From the NCBI GenBank assembly GCA_963757265.1, contig CAVWRA010000006.1, forward strand, positions 1,054,001 to 1,118,000: 64,000 bases of DNA, in the 5' to 3' direction. Below, in pieces: positions 8,273 to 17,492 of the stretch. A program made the position numbers and the translations under genes. Source of the stretch: CAIVVT01 sp963757265 (GTDB taxonomy: Bacteria > Acidobacteriota > Terriglobia > Bryobacterales > Bryobacteraceae). The notes below the pieces were generated by a model, which did no database searches, was not told the origin of the DNA, and worked only from the letters and a program-made list of their open reading frames with translations. Numbering within the stretch: the stretch's first letter is position 1; each line of letters opens with the position of its first letter.

Positions 8273-11200
8273 ATGGCAAGACAAGCAAGAAACGGTCAGA
8301 GCGTTGGCTCCGGCCTGAGTACGTCCACCGGCGCCGCCGTTTTGGACCGTCCAGTAACAGATGCGTCGAAGACGCAAACGAAGGATCGGCTTCAGGAGGA
8401 ATTACTCCGGGTAGCCTCCGCTCTCCAGCAGGGCCACCTCGCGGAACGGGCGCGAACCGATGGGTTCGAGGGTGGCGACCGTACCGTCGTTGAGAGCCTC
8501 AATGGGATGCTGGATTCGGTGATCAAACCCTTGAACATGTCCGCCGAATACATGGACCGCATCTCGAAGGGCGACATCCCGCCCAAGATCACCGACACCT
8601 ACGCTGGCGATTTCAACGAGGTCAAGAACAACCTGAACGTCTGCATCGACGCCATCGGGCGGCTGGTGGCCGACGGTGTGGCGCTGACGCAGTCGATGCT
8701 GGAAGGCAAGCTGGCGGCGCGGGCCGACGCCACCAAGCACGCGGGCGACTTCAAGAAGGTCATCGAGGGCTTCAACCTGACGCTGGACAACGTCATTAAG
8801 CCGTTGAACGTCTCCGCCGAGTACGTGGACCGCATCTCGAAGGGCGACATCCCGCCCAAGATCACCGACAGCTACAACGGCGACTTCAACGAGATCAAGA
8901 ACAACCTGAACAACTGCATCGACGCCATCGGGCGGCTGGTGGCCGACGGTGTGGCGCTGACGCAGTCGATGCTGGAAGGCAAGCTGGCGGCGCGGGCCGA
9001 CGCCACCAAGCACGCGGGCGACTTCAAGAAGGTCATCGAGGGCTTCAACCTGACGCTGGACAACGTCATTAAGCCGTTGAACGTCTCCGCCGAGTACGTG
9101 GACCGCATCTCGAAAGGCGACATCCCGCCCAAGATCACCGACAGCTACAACGGCGACTTCAATGAGATCAAGAACAACCTGAACAACTGCATCGACGCCA
9201 TCGGGCGGCTGGTGGCCGACGGTGTGGCGCTGACGCAGTCGATGCTGGAAGGCAAGCTGGCGGCGCGGGCCGACGCCACCAAGCACGCGGGCGACTTCAA
9301 GAAGGTCATCGAGGGCTTCAACCTGACGCTGGACAACGTCATTAAGCCGTTGAACGTCTCCGCCGAGTACGTGGACCGCATCTCGAAAGGCGACATCCCG
9401 CCCAAGATCACCGACAGCTACAACGGCGACTTCAATGAGATCAAGAACAACCTGAACAACTGCATCGACGCCATCGGGCGGCTGGTGGCCGACGGTGTGG
9501 CGCTGACGCAGTCGATGCTGGAAGGCAAGCTGGCGGCGCGGGCCGACGCCACCAAGCACGCGGGCGACTTCAAGAAGGTCATCGAGGGTTTGAACCTGAC
9601 GCTGGACAACGTCATCAAGCCGTTGAACATGTCCGCCGAGTACGTGGATCGCATCTCGAAGGGCGACATCCCGCCCAAGATCACCGACAGCTACAACGGC
9701 GACTTCAACGAGATCAAGAACAACCTGAACAACTGCATCGACAACATCCGGGCGCTGGTGGCCGAGGCGGCGTTCCTGGTGAAGGCGTCGGGGGAAGGAA
9801 AGTTGGCGACCCGCGCAGAAGCAACAAAGCACCAGGGCGAGTACCGCAAGATCATGGAGGGCATCAACGAGATGCTGGACGCCATCCTGTTGCCAATCGG
9901 GGAAGGCAATCGTATCTTAGCGCAGGTCAGTGCGGGGAAGATCGACGAACTGATCGCGCAGACCTACAGCGGCGACCACGAGAAGATGAAACTGGCGGTC
10001 AATGGCGTGGCCGTTGTATTGCAACGGCTGCAGAAAGAAATGGTGCGGCTGACCGAGGCATCCCGTGAAGGTCAACTCTCAGAGCGGGGCAAAGCCGACC
10101 AGTTCCAGGGCGCCTACGCCGGAATTGTGTCAGGTGTGAATGAGATGCTGGACGCCATTCTGCTGCCGATCGGCGAGGGCAACCGAATTCTCGCACTAGT
10201 CCGCGGAGGCAATTTGCGAGAAAAGGTCGAGATTGCCTGCAAGGGCGATCACGAAAAAATGAAGAATGCTATCAACGGCGTGCACGAGTGGCTGACTGAG
10301 TTGGTGGCGTATGTAACGAAGATCGCCAACGGCGACATGACGACATCGATGGCTAAAGCTTCCGACCAGGACCAGATCCATGAGTGGCTCGTGCTGTTGA
10401 AGAATAACATCAACGCGCTGGTGGCCGACGCCGGCCTGCTGGCGAGTGCGGCGGTGGAAGGCAAACTGGCGACGCGCGCCGATGCCTCGAAGCACCAGGG
10501 CGACTATCGCAAGATTGTCGAGGGCGTCAACCAGACCCTCGACGCGGTGATCGGCCCAGTGAACTTTTGCGGCGGGTACTTGGACCGTATCTCGAAGGGT
10601 GACATTCCGCCCAAGATTACCGACACCTTCAAAGGCGACTTCGACGGGATTAAGAACAACCTCAACAACTGCATCGACAACATCAACGCACTGGTGGGAG
10701 ATGCGGCGTTGCTGGCCAAGGCCGCGGCTGACGGGCGAGTGGGAACCCGCGCGGACGCTAGCAAGCACCAAGGCGACTACCGCAAGATTGTCGAAGGTGT
10801 CAACCAGACGCTGGAGGCGATCGTCGAACCGCTGAAGGTCACGGCGCAAAACGCGACGACGTTGGCCTCCTCCTCCGAAGAACTGACGGCAGTCAGCCAG
10901 CAGATGGCGGGGAACGCCGAGGAGACCGCTACGCAGGCTAACGTCGTCTCTGCGGCCAGCGAGCAGGTTTCGAGGAATGTTTCCTCGGTCGCATCGGCCT
11001 CCGAGCAGATGCAGTCCTCAATCCGCGAGATCGCCAAGAACGCCAACGAGTCGGCTCGGGTTGCCAAGAATGCCGTCAGTGTGGCGCAGACGACCAATGT
11101 AACCGTGAAAAAACTGGGCGAATCCAGCCAGGAGATCGGCAACGTGATCAAGGTGATTACCTCGATCGCGCAGCAGACCAACCTGCTGGCCCTCAATGCG

Positions 11201-11630
11201 ACTATCGAGGCGGCCCGCGCCGGCGAAGCGGGCAAGGGCTTTGCTGTGGTGGCCAATGAAGTGAAGGAACTGGCCAAGCAAACAGCCAAAGCCACCGAGG
11301 ATATCGGCCAGAAAATTGATGCGATCCAGGGCGATACCAAGGGCGCCGTCAAGGCGATCGAGGAGATCGGCACCATTATCAACCAGATCAACGACATCTC
11401 CAACAGCATTGCCACGGCGGTGGAAGAACAGACAGTGACCACCAACGAGATTGGCCGCAGCGTGACCGAAGCTGCCAAGGGAGTCGAACGACATCGCCAA
11501 GAACATCGGCGGGGTGGCCATGGCGGCGAAGAATACCACGCAGGGCGCCAACGACACGCAGAAGGCGTCGCAAGAGTTGAGCCAGATGGCGGCGCGACTG
11601 CAGACAGTTGTGGCGAAGTTTACGTTCTGA
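8273..11630 (+). CDS. Soluble poly-HAMP methyl-accepting chemotaxis protein, one-base frameshift near the 3' end
   Basis: A cytoplasmic receptor with no membrane segment. From about residue 40 it is a chain of HAMP-like units of about 91 residues, several almost identical, then variant units and a signalling domain with the hairpin tip IAQQTNLLALNATIEAARAG. AAGGA lies 7 bases before ATG 8273. As given, the frame is lost at GTCGAAC 11483-11489 and runs on to 11713. Removing one base restores GVDDIAKNIGGVAMAAKNTT and a proper MCP end at the TGA 11628-11630, followed by a strong hairpin. The intact protein would be about 1118 residues. It would signal through the CheA/CheW of this operon; the stimulus is not shown. 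Confidence 0.88.
8646..9737 (+). repeat. Tandem 273-base repeat inside the receptor gene
   Basis: The word GCCATCGGGCGGCTGGTGGC recurs at 8651, 8924, 9197 and 9470, each 273 bases apart. The four units are nearly identical at base level, including silent positions (differences such as GAAGG/GAAAG and AACG/AATG). One unit encodes one 91-residue HAMP-like module. Such identity points to recent duplication or gene conversion. Confidence 0.92.
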
Positions 11631-11651
11631 TTGAGCCCAGAACCTGGGGAA

Positions 11652-11682
11652 GGCCCGGCGGTGTCTATCCATCCGCCGGGCC
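11652..11682 (+). terminator. Perfect 10-base-pair hairpin between the receptor and cheY
   Basis: GGCCCGGCGG (11652-11661) pairs with CCGCCGGGCC (11673-11682) across an 11-base loop. There is no T-run, so it may pause transcription or protect RNA rather than end it. It begins 21 bases after the TGA at 11630, which supports that TGA as the real end of the receptor gene. Confidence 0.55.
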
Positions 11683-11712
11683 ACGCCTTAACCAAACAAT
11701 ACAGGTGAAATA

Positions 11713-12087
11713 ATGGCGAAAGCGCTAGTTGTAGACGATTCGAGAGCCGTTCGAATGATCCTCTCCAAGACCTTGAAGGAACTCGGGTTCGAGGTTCGCG
11801 AGGCGGCCAACGGGAGAGAGGCCCTGGAGGTGATTGAAGCTGAGAAGAGCGCCGTGGCGCTGGTTCTGGCCGACTGGAACATGCCCGAGATCAACGGACT
11901 GGAGCTACTCAAGCGGTTGCGCCAGAACCCTGCGCTTGCCTCTCTGGTGGTGGTCATGGTTACCACCGAGACCGAACTGGACCAAATGGTGGAAGCCCTA
12001 GAGGCGGGCGCCAATGAGTACGTCATGAAGCCATTCACCAAAGACATCCTCGTGGAGAAGCTTCAGCTCGTGGGGATCCATCCCTGA
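11713..12087 (+). CDS. cheY: CheY-like response regulator
   Basis: A single receiver domain of 124 residues. The acidic pair is in VVDDSRAV, the phospho-acceptor is D54 in LADWNMPEINGLELL, the conserved Thr is in MVTTETE and the Lys in VMKPFTKD. With no output domain, it should carry the CheA signal to the motor or another target. AGGTGAAATA precedes the ATG. It sits between the receptor and cheB, 13 bases before the latter. Confidence 0.93.
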   Translation: MAKALVVDDSRAVRMILSKTLKELGFEVREAANGREALEVIEAEKSAVALVLADWNMPEINGLELLKRLRQNPALASLVVVMVTTETELDQMVEALEAGANEYVMKPFTKDILVEKLQLVGIHP

Positions 12088-12100
12088 AGACGGAGTAGGC

Positions 12101-13213
12101 ATGGCGACGCTGACCAAGCGGTTGCTCCAACAAGGAGAGCGAATTCGCGTGCTGGTCGTGGACGACTCGGTGGTCATCCGGCGCCTGGTAACGCACGCTC
12201 TGGAGGAGGATCCGGCGCTCGATGTGGTCGGGGCGGCGTCGAACGGCGCGATCGCACTGCAACGGATTCCGCAGTTCAATCCTGACGTTCTTACGCTGGA
12301 TATCGAGATGCCAGAGATGAACGGCCTGGAAATGTTGCGGCGTGTGCGGCGCGACTACCCCCAACTAAGGGTCATCATGTTCAGCACGCTGACCGAGCGC
12401 GGCGCGGCGGTGACCCTGGAGGCGTTGAGCTTGGGGGCTGACGACTACGTGACGAAGGCTTCCAACGCGGGGTCTCTCGACCATTCGATGCTCAGCTTGC
12501 GGCAAGAACTGATCCCGAAGATCAAGCAGTTCTTCCACCCGCCCGGAGTAAGCCGCGTCGCAACCCGACCGGGACCGGCGTGCGTCCCGGCGACCCCGGC
12601 CCGGCCAGGTTTGTCTACCCTGCAAAGCGCGAAAGTGCGGCCGAAAGTGATCGTGATCGGAGTCTCAACGGGGGGGCCGACGGCACTGGGCGCGATCCTG
12701 CCGGAGTTGCCAGCCGGGTTCCCGCTGCCGGTCCTGGTGGTGCAACATATGCCGCCGCTGTTCACGCGGCTGCTCGCCGAGCGTCTTCAATCCGCTTGCG
12801 CGCTGACCGTCGCAGAGGCGAACCAGGGCGACCGTGTGGAAGCGGGCAAGATCCTGATTGCCCCTGGGGACTTTCATCTGAAGGTGGCCACCAGGAGCGG
12901 CGGAGTGCATGTGTCTCTGGATCAATCGCCGCCGCAGAACTCCTGTCGTCCCGCCGTCAACGCGCTTTTTGCTTCAGTCGGGGCGGTATATGGCGGCGCA
13001 GTCGTTGCCGTGGTTTTGACCGGCATGGGGCAAGACGGGTTGAGGGGCGCGGAGATTCTGCGGGCACAGGGGGCTAGCGTCCTGGCTCAGGACGAGGCTT
13101 CGAGTGTGGTGTGGGGCATGCCCGGAGCGGTGGTGAATGCGGGCCTGGCCGACCACGTGCTGCCGCTCGCGCAGGTTGTCCCGGAGATCCTGATGATGAC
13201 GGGCCGAGGGTAA
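12101..13213 (+). CDS. cheB: Chemotaxis methylesterase CheB
   Basis: A 370-residue protein with an N-terminal receiver (VVDDSVVIRR, phospho-acceptor D67 in LTLDIEMPEMNG, Lys in YVTKAS), a linker of about 50 residues and a C-terminal methylesterase. The catalytic triad is visible as S189 in GVSTGGP, H216 in VVQHMPP and D312 in TGMGQDG. It removes methyl groups from receptor glutamates, opposing CheR, and is activated by CheA. The length is typical. Confidence 0.95.
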   Translation: MATLTKRLLQQGERIRVLVVDDSVVIRRLVTHALEEDPALDVVGAASNGAIALQRIPQFNPDVLTLDIEMPEMNGLEMLRRVRRDYPQLRVIMFSTLTERGAAVTLEALSLGADDYVTKASNAGSLDHSMLSLRQELIPKIKQFFHPPGVSRVATRPGPACVPATPARPGLSTLQSAKVRPKVIVIGVSTGGPTALGAILPELPAGFPLPVLVVQHMPPLFTRLLAERLQSACALTVAEANQGDRVEAGKILIAPGDFHLKVATRSGGVHVSLDQSPPQNSCRPAVNALFASVGAVYGGAVVAVVLTGMGQDGLRGAEILRAQGASVLAQDEASSVVWGMPGAVVNAGLADHVLPLAQVVPEILMMTGRG

Positions 13214-13222
13214 GGGGGCCAG

Positions 13223-14056
13223 GTGCTGAGCGCGGCGTCCACGGCGGAGATTCACTCGGAGAACTACCGGTTCCTGCAGCAGCATGTCTATACCCAATCG
13301 GGCATTGTACTTGAAGCGGACAAGCATTATCTGATCGAGAGCCGCCTTTCTCCGATCGTGAGGCAACTCGGCCTGGGGTCGATCAACGACCTGTGCGCAC
13401 TGCTCCAGGCCACGCGCGAGGCGGAAGTCGGACACCAGGTCGTCGAGGCGATGACGACGAATGAAACTTACTTTTTCCGCGACCCCGGGCAGTACGATGC
13501 CATACGCTCGGTTCTGCTGCCCAAGCTAAAGGAAGAGCGGCGAGATTCAAAACGACTGCGATTCTGGTCGGCGGCGGCGTCAACCGGTCAGGAAGCCTAC
13601 AGCCTAGCCATGCTTCTCCTGGAGGCCGGGTTGAGCGACTGGAACATCCAGATCCTGGGCACTGACTTCTCCTCGCAAGTCCTGGCGCGCGCCCGCGCGG
13701 GCAAGTACCAGCAGATTGAAGTGAATCGAGGGTTACCGGCAGCCCTGCTGGTGAAGAACTTTCGACGCTCCGGCGTGGATTGGCAGTTGAGCGAGGCGGT
13801 GCGCCAGATGGCCCGCTTTGAAACGATCGACCTGCGCCAGAGTATGCGCGCCCTGGGTCCGTTCGACCTTGTGTTCTGCCGCAACGTCATGATTTATTTC
13901 GATGCCGAAACAAGGCAGGGCATCCTGAAGGATCTCCACGGCACGTTGTTTCGCGGCGGCTGGCTGCTGCTAGGTGGCGCCGAGACCGCGTTCGGCGTCG
14001 AGGAGTGGTTCGAAAGACAGACGGTGGGAAGTGCGATAGTCTACGTTGCCCGCTGA
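13223..14056 (+). CDS. cheR: Chemotaxis protein methyltransferase CheR
   Basis: A complete CheR of 277 residues: N-terminal helical domain (YRFLQQHVYTQSGIVLEADK), the NETYFFRDPGQYDAI motif, SAM loop SAAASTGQEAYSLAMLLLEA, GTDFSSQVLARARAGKYQ, and CRNVMIYFDAETRQGIL. It uses S-adenosylmethionine to methylate receptor glutamates. The start is a GTG at 13223 with AGGGGGCC upstream. It lies 9 bases after cheB, so the two opposing enzymes are made together. Confidence 0.95.
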   Translation: MLSAASTAEIHSENYRFLQQHVYTQSGIVLEADKHYLIESRLSPIVRQLGLGSINDLCALLQATREAEVGHQVVEAMTTNETYFFRDPGQYDAIRSVLLPKLKEERRDSKRLRFWSAAASTGQEAYSLAMLLLEAGLSDWNIQILGTDFSSQVLARARAGKYQQIEVNRGLPAALLVKNFRRSGVDWQLSEAVRQMARFETIDLRQSMRALGPFDLVFCRNVMIYFDAETRQGILKDLHGTLFRGGWLLLGGAETAFGVEEWFERQTVGSAIVYVAR

Positions 14057-14066
14057 GAGGAGAACC

Positions 14067-14531
14067 ATGCCAACCGGACAGAGCGCGGAGATACTGCCGA
14101 GTGAACTGGCCCAGGTCGTGGAGTCGGTGTTCGGGACCATGTTGGGCCTGGAAGCTCAGCGATGCGGGTCATCCTGGTTCCCTGACGGGGATCGACTGAC
14201 CTCCGTCGTGCACCTGGCCGGCGATTGGAACGGCGCGGTGCTGGTGGAGTGCGACCGGCGGCAGGCGTGCCGCTTCGCGGGCCGCTTTCTGGACATGAAT
14301 GCGCCGGAGAGGGTGGACGATGTTGTCCGTGACGTGCTGGGTGAACTGGCCAACATGATTGGCGGCAACCTGAAGTGCGTGTTGACGCGGGGGATCCGGC
14401 TGAGCATGCCATCCGTGGTGGATGGCAGCGACTACAGCCTGCGAATCTGCGGAGCGCATGTGAGCCAGAGGCTTTCCTTCCAATGTGAGGAGGGCCTCAT
14501 CTGGGTCGCGGTCCTGTCCACGGAGACCTGA
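14067..14531 (+). CDS. cheX: CheX-type CheY phosphatase
   Basis: About 154 residues of the CheC/CheX/FliY fold. The phosphatase signature ExxN appears as E93-L-A-N96 in LGELANMIGGNLK, once, as in CheX. CheX dephosphorylates CheY-P and ends the signal. GAGGAG lies just upstream of ATG 14067, which is why I prefer it to the ATG at 14046 inside the end of cheR. It is the last gene of the operon, so adaptation and signal ending are both encoded here. Confidence 0.85.
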   Translation: MPTGQSAEILPSELAQVVESVFGTMLGLEAQRCGSSWFPDGDRLTSVVHLAGDWNGAVLVECDRRQACRFAGRFLDMNAPERVDDVVRDVLGELANMIGGNLKCVLTRGIRLSMPSVVDGSDYSLRICGAHVSQRLSFQCEEGLIWVAVLSTET

Positions 14532-14618
14532 AAGCGGACAGGGCCGCGCCAGCTTCTCCATCCTCCGGCACGACGGATGGCTTGAAGACGCCCACCCATG
14601 AGGCGACCGCGCGCGGAG

Positions 14619-16046
14619 CTATACCGGCGTGGCGAAGACCTGGGCCCGGAACACGGAGAGGCGCGCGCCCGCCTCGCGGTACGCCCCCGGCCGCAGACCG
14701 GCCTTGCGCGACAGCGCATCCAGGAACCGGGCCGGCGTCCAGGCGCCGCCGTGGGCCACCTGCGGCAGCAGCAATCCCCGTGCAGCGCCGCACTCGAGAA
14801 AGGCACCGTCCCGTCCCAGACGGAACGCGGTCCAGTCCCGGATGCGCTTCATCGGACTCAGGACCGAGATCTCGACATCGATCCCCTCCGGCAGGCGCGA
14901 ATGGGGCCAGAAGCGCGGATCGTCAAGCGCCGCGGCGAGTGCCATCTGCGGCGTCTCTTCGGCCAGCGGCAACGGCGTCGTGACATTTCCGATGCAGCCC
15001 AGCAAATCCCCCGCCTTGTGGAGGCTGACGAACACGCCCGCGCGGCGCTGCAGCGAACCTCCGCTCGCGGGCGGCGGAACTGGTTTACGCTTGCCGGTTT
15101 CGCGCAAATGGCGCAGCGTGGCGACAACACTCTCGAGCAGCGCCTGCCGGTCCTCGGGACTGAGCTCGAACGAATCGGCGCGGAAGTAGCCTAAAGCGCC
15201 ATAACTGACACAGTGTTCATAACTGCCTGCAATCTCGGCCGAGGTCTGGTAATCCAGCGTTTGCTGGAAGATGTCCTCTCCGCCGAGCAGGCCGAGCGTT
15301 TCGAGCAATAGGGCGATCGGATCGGATCCGCACACCGTGGCGCCGGTTGCCTGGAGCGATTCGAGGAACAACTCAGGATCCAGGCTGCCCGCCGCCGAGA
15401 TCGCCTGGCCGTCCAGTTCGCGCAACCGGACGGGCGTATCCTCGTCCACGGGAAACGGCCGGTAGCCGAACGCCCGGCCGTAGTGCGTGAGGTCGGAACT
15501 GGCCAGGAGCACGTCTCCCGGGCGCACCATCCGGGCCAATGCGTGCGCCGCCGCGCGGCGCTTGGTCTGATCCAGCCCACACACGTACAGCGGCACCACT
15601 GGCGTGCCCGGTGCGGCGCGCTGCAACAACGGGAGCTGGATTTCGACCGAGTGGTCGCACACCCGGCTCTCGGGCGTCATCAGGAATGGCTCCGAGCGAG
15701 CGAGCTCCCGCACCGCGGATGGATCGACTTCGACGACCCCAAGCGGCGTCTGGAACGCGCCGGTGTCGGGGATCGATACGCCGGGCCGGCCGCCGCTGTG
15801 TGCGAATCCGAGGATGAACACGCGCCGCGGCTGCGCAGCCCGCAGGTTGCGATAAGCGGCGGCGGCGACGGTCCCGGAGTAGGCCAGACCGGCATGCGGG
15901 ACGACGAACGCCAGCGGGCGCGGCACAAGGTCCTCGCCGGTCCGGCGGAGCGAGGAGTCGAACATCGAATCCAGGAGAGTTTCCAACTCGGCGCGGCGCC
16001 CCGGGTACCACGAGCCGGCGAATGGTGAAACGTGCGCGGTCGTCAT
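14619..16046 (-). CDS. Memo-AMMECR1 fusion (AmmeMemoRadiSam proteins B and A)
   Basis: A 475-residue fusion. Residues 1 to about 285 are the Memo domain (HVSPFAGSWYPG at the start, VVPHAGLAYSG, CDHSVEIQLPLL, LLASSDLTHYGRAFGY), a fold related to class III extradiol dioxygenases. The rest is an AMMECR1 domain with LLGCIGNVTTPLPL, the family's conserved LRGCIG region, and a FWPHSRLPEGIDVEISVLSP motif. Elsewhere the two are usually separate genes next to a radical SAM gene; here that partner lies 4 bases upstream. The biochemical role of this three-part system was not known to me; a modification reaction driven by the radical SAM partner is inference. It converges on cheX. Confidence 0.9.
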   Translation of the reverse strand: MTTAHVSPFAGSWYPGRRAELETLLDSMFDSSLRRTGEDLVPRPLAFVVPHAGLAYSGTVAAAAYRNLRAAQPRRVFILGFAHSGGRPGVSIPDTGAFQTPLGVVEVDPSAVRELARSEPFLMTPESRVCDHSVEIQLPLLQRAAPGTPVVPLYVCGLDQTKRRAAAHALARMVRPGDVLLASSDLTHYGRAFGYRPFPVDEDTPVRLRELDGQAISAAGSLDPELFLESLQATGATVCGSDPIALLLETLGLLGGEDIFQQTLDYQTSAEIAGSYEHCVSYGALGYFRADSFELSPEDRQALLESVVATLRHLRETGKRKPVPPPASGGSLQRRAGVFVSLHKAGDLLGCIGNVTTPLPLAEETPQMALAAALDDPRFWPHSRLPEGIDVEISVLSPMKRIRDWTAFRLGRDGAFLECGAARGLLLPQVAHGGAWTPARFLDALSRKAGLRPGAYREAGARLSVFRAQVFATPV

Positions 16047-16050
16047 GTGC

Positions 16051-17151
16051 TCAACTCCTGCCGAGAGGAACTTTCTCAGCGTTCTCCCGAGCCTGACTTG
16101 CGCCTGCCCGCCAGAAGCCCGGAATCAGCGTCTGACAGCGCGGACAGGCGCCGGCGGCCGATATCCGGTTGCGCAGCAGTTCGAATCCGCGGCGTTCCAC
16201 CAGCACGGTGCGGCAGTTCGGGCAGCGCGTATCCTCCAGTTCGCCGACCCGGCCAGGCAGGTTGCCCGCATACACGTAGCGCAGGCCCGCATCCCGGCCG
16301 ATCGAGGCGGCGCGTTCGAGCAGCTCCGCGCTGGTGTTGCGCGGGCCCGTCATCTTGTAGTCCGGGTGAAACGCCGAGACGTGCCAGGGGATGTCGCGCG
16401 AGATCCCGGCCAGAAAGCCGGTGAGCGAGGCCAACTCGGCCGGCGAGTCATTGAAGCCCGGCACGAGCAGCGTGACGACCTCCAGCCAGAAGCCCATCTC
16501 GTGGATCAGCGCGATGGAATCGAGGATCGGCTTCAGCCGCCCTCCCAACTCGTGATAGCGGCGGTCGTCGAAGCTCTTGAGATCGACTTTATACAGGTCC
16601 ACCCACGGCCGCAGATACTCGAGCACCTGGGGCGTCGCATTGCCGTTCGACACAAATCCCGTGACCAGGCCGGCGGCGCGCGCTTCTCTAAAAATCGATA
16701 CCGCCCATTCGCTCGTGATCAACGGTTCATTGTATGTGCTGATGACGCTCGCGGCCTGCTGGGCCAGCGCAATCCGGACGATCTCGCGCGGCGTGATGGC
16801 GCGGAATTCGAGCGCCGAGCGGCCGTCGCGCAAGGCCTGCGAGCTGACCCAGTTCTGGCAGTAGCCGCAATGCAGGTCGCAGCCCAGCATGCCGAAACTG
16901 AGCGCACGGCTCCCGGGCAGCGCATGGTAGAACGGCTTCTTCTCGATCGGATCGCAGTGCAGGGCGTTGACGTAGCCGTAGGGGACCAGCAGCTTGCCGC
17001 CGCGATTGAACCGGACTTTGCAGACCCCGGCAAACCCGGATGAAATCGGGCAGCAATGCCCGCAGGCGTAGCACCGGACGCGATCCCCTCCCAAGGACTC
17101 GTAGAGGTCGCCTTCGCGGGTGTGTGAGGCCAGCTCTTCGCCCAGCGGCAT
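16051..17151 (-). CDS. amrS: AmmeMemoRadiSam system radical SAM enzyme
   Basis: A radical SAM enzyme of 366 residues with the iron-sulphur motif CDLHCGYCQNW (CxxxCxxC). An N-terminal Cys cluster (CYACGHCCPISSGFAGVC) and a C-terminal zinc-like knuckle (CPNCRTVL and CPRC) are typical of AmrS. Downstream motifs STYNEP and KVDLKSFDD fit the family. I chose ATG 17151 because GGAGG lies 5 bases before it and homologues start here. The frame stays open to 17310, but that extension is translated dispersed repeat. The gene ends 4 bases before the Memo-AMMECR1 start, so the two form an operon. Confidence 0.92.
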   Translation of the reverse strand: MPLGEELASHTREGDLYESLGGDRVRCYACGHCCPISSGFAGVCKVRFNRGGKLLVPYGYVNALHCDPIEKKPFYHALPGSRALSFGMLGCDLHCGYCQNWVSSQALRDGRSALEFRAITPREIVRIALAQQAASVISTYNEPLITSEWAVSIFREARAAGLVTGFVSNGNATPQVLEYLRPWVDLYKVDLKSFDDRRYHELGGRLKPILDSIALIHEMGFWLEVVTLLVPGFNDSPAELASLTGFLAGISRDIPWHVSAFHPDYKMTGPRNTSAELLERAASIGRDAGLRYVYAGNLPGRVGELEDTRCPNCRTVLVERRGFELLRNRISAAGACPRCQTLIPGFWRAGASQARENAEKVPLGRS

Positions 17152-17492
17152 CGCCGCCTCCAATCTCATTCTAGCGGGTTGCTGAAAAGGCCGATTGGCC
17201 GACTCCCTTACGGTGGCAGCTCTGAAACGGGCCGACTCCCTTACGGTCGCGGCTCTGAAACAAGTGGCTCTGAAACGGCCGACTCCCTTACGGTCGCGGC
17301 TCTGAAACAAGTGGCTCGGAAACGGCCGACTCCCTTACGGTCGCGGCTCTGAAACCGGCGGCTCTGAAACGTGGTCATTCACTCGCAATGGGTTGTCGGG
17401 CCACGTGAGTGCGGCGGCAGCTCGGAGAATGGATTTTTCAGTAGCTTGCTCAGTCCGGTTTCCCAGATTCGCGGCGGCGGGCTTGAATTCCC
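17152..17492. other. Gene-free stretch dominated by repeats
   Basis: This gap between two minus-strand genes holds the 47-base tandem array (17198-17370). The remaining 120 bases (to 17492) show no gene, terminator with T-run or clear promoter. Confidence 0.6.
17198..17370 (+). repeat. Tandem array of a dispersed GC-rich repeat
   Basis: The word GGCCGACTCCCTTACGGT starts at 17198, 17231, 17278 and 17325 (steps of 33, 47 and 47). A full unit is that word followed by CGCGGCTCTGAAAC and AAGTGGCTCTGAAAC. The same family lies inverted at 667-735. The first unit is shorter and has GGCAGC in place of CGCGGC. Confidence 0.85.

Noticed and set aside
17152..17310. 53-residue N-terminal extension of the AmrS radical SAM protein
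   Set aside because: It is a translation of the dispersed repeat, and a start with a good ribosome site lies at 17151.
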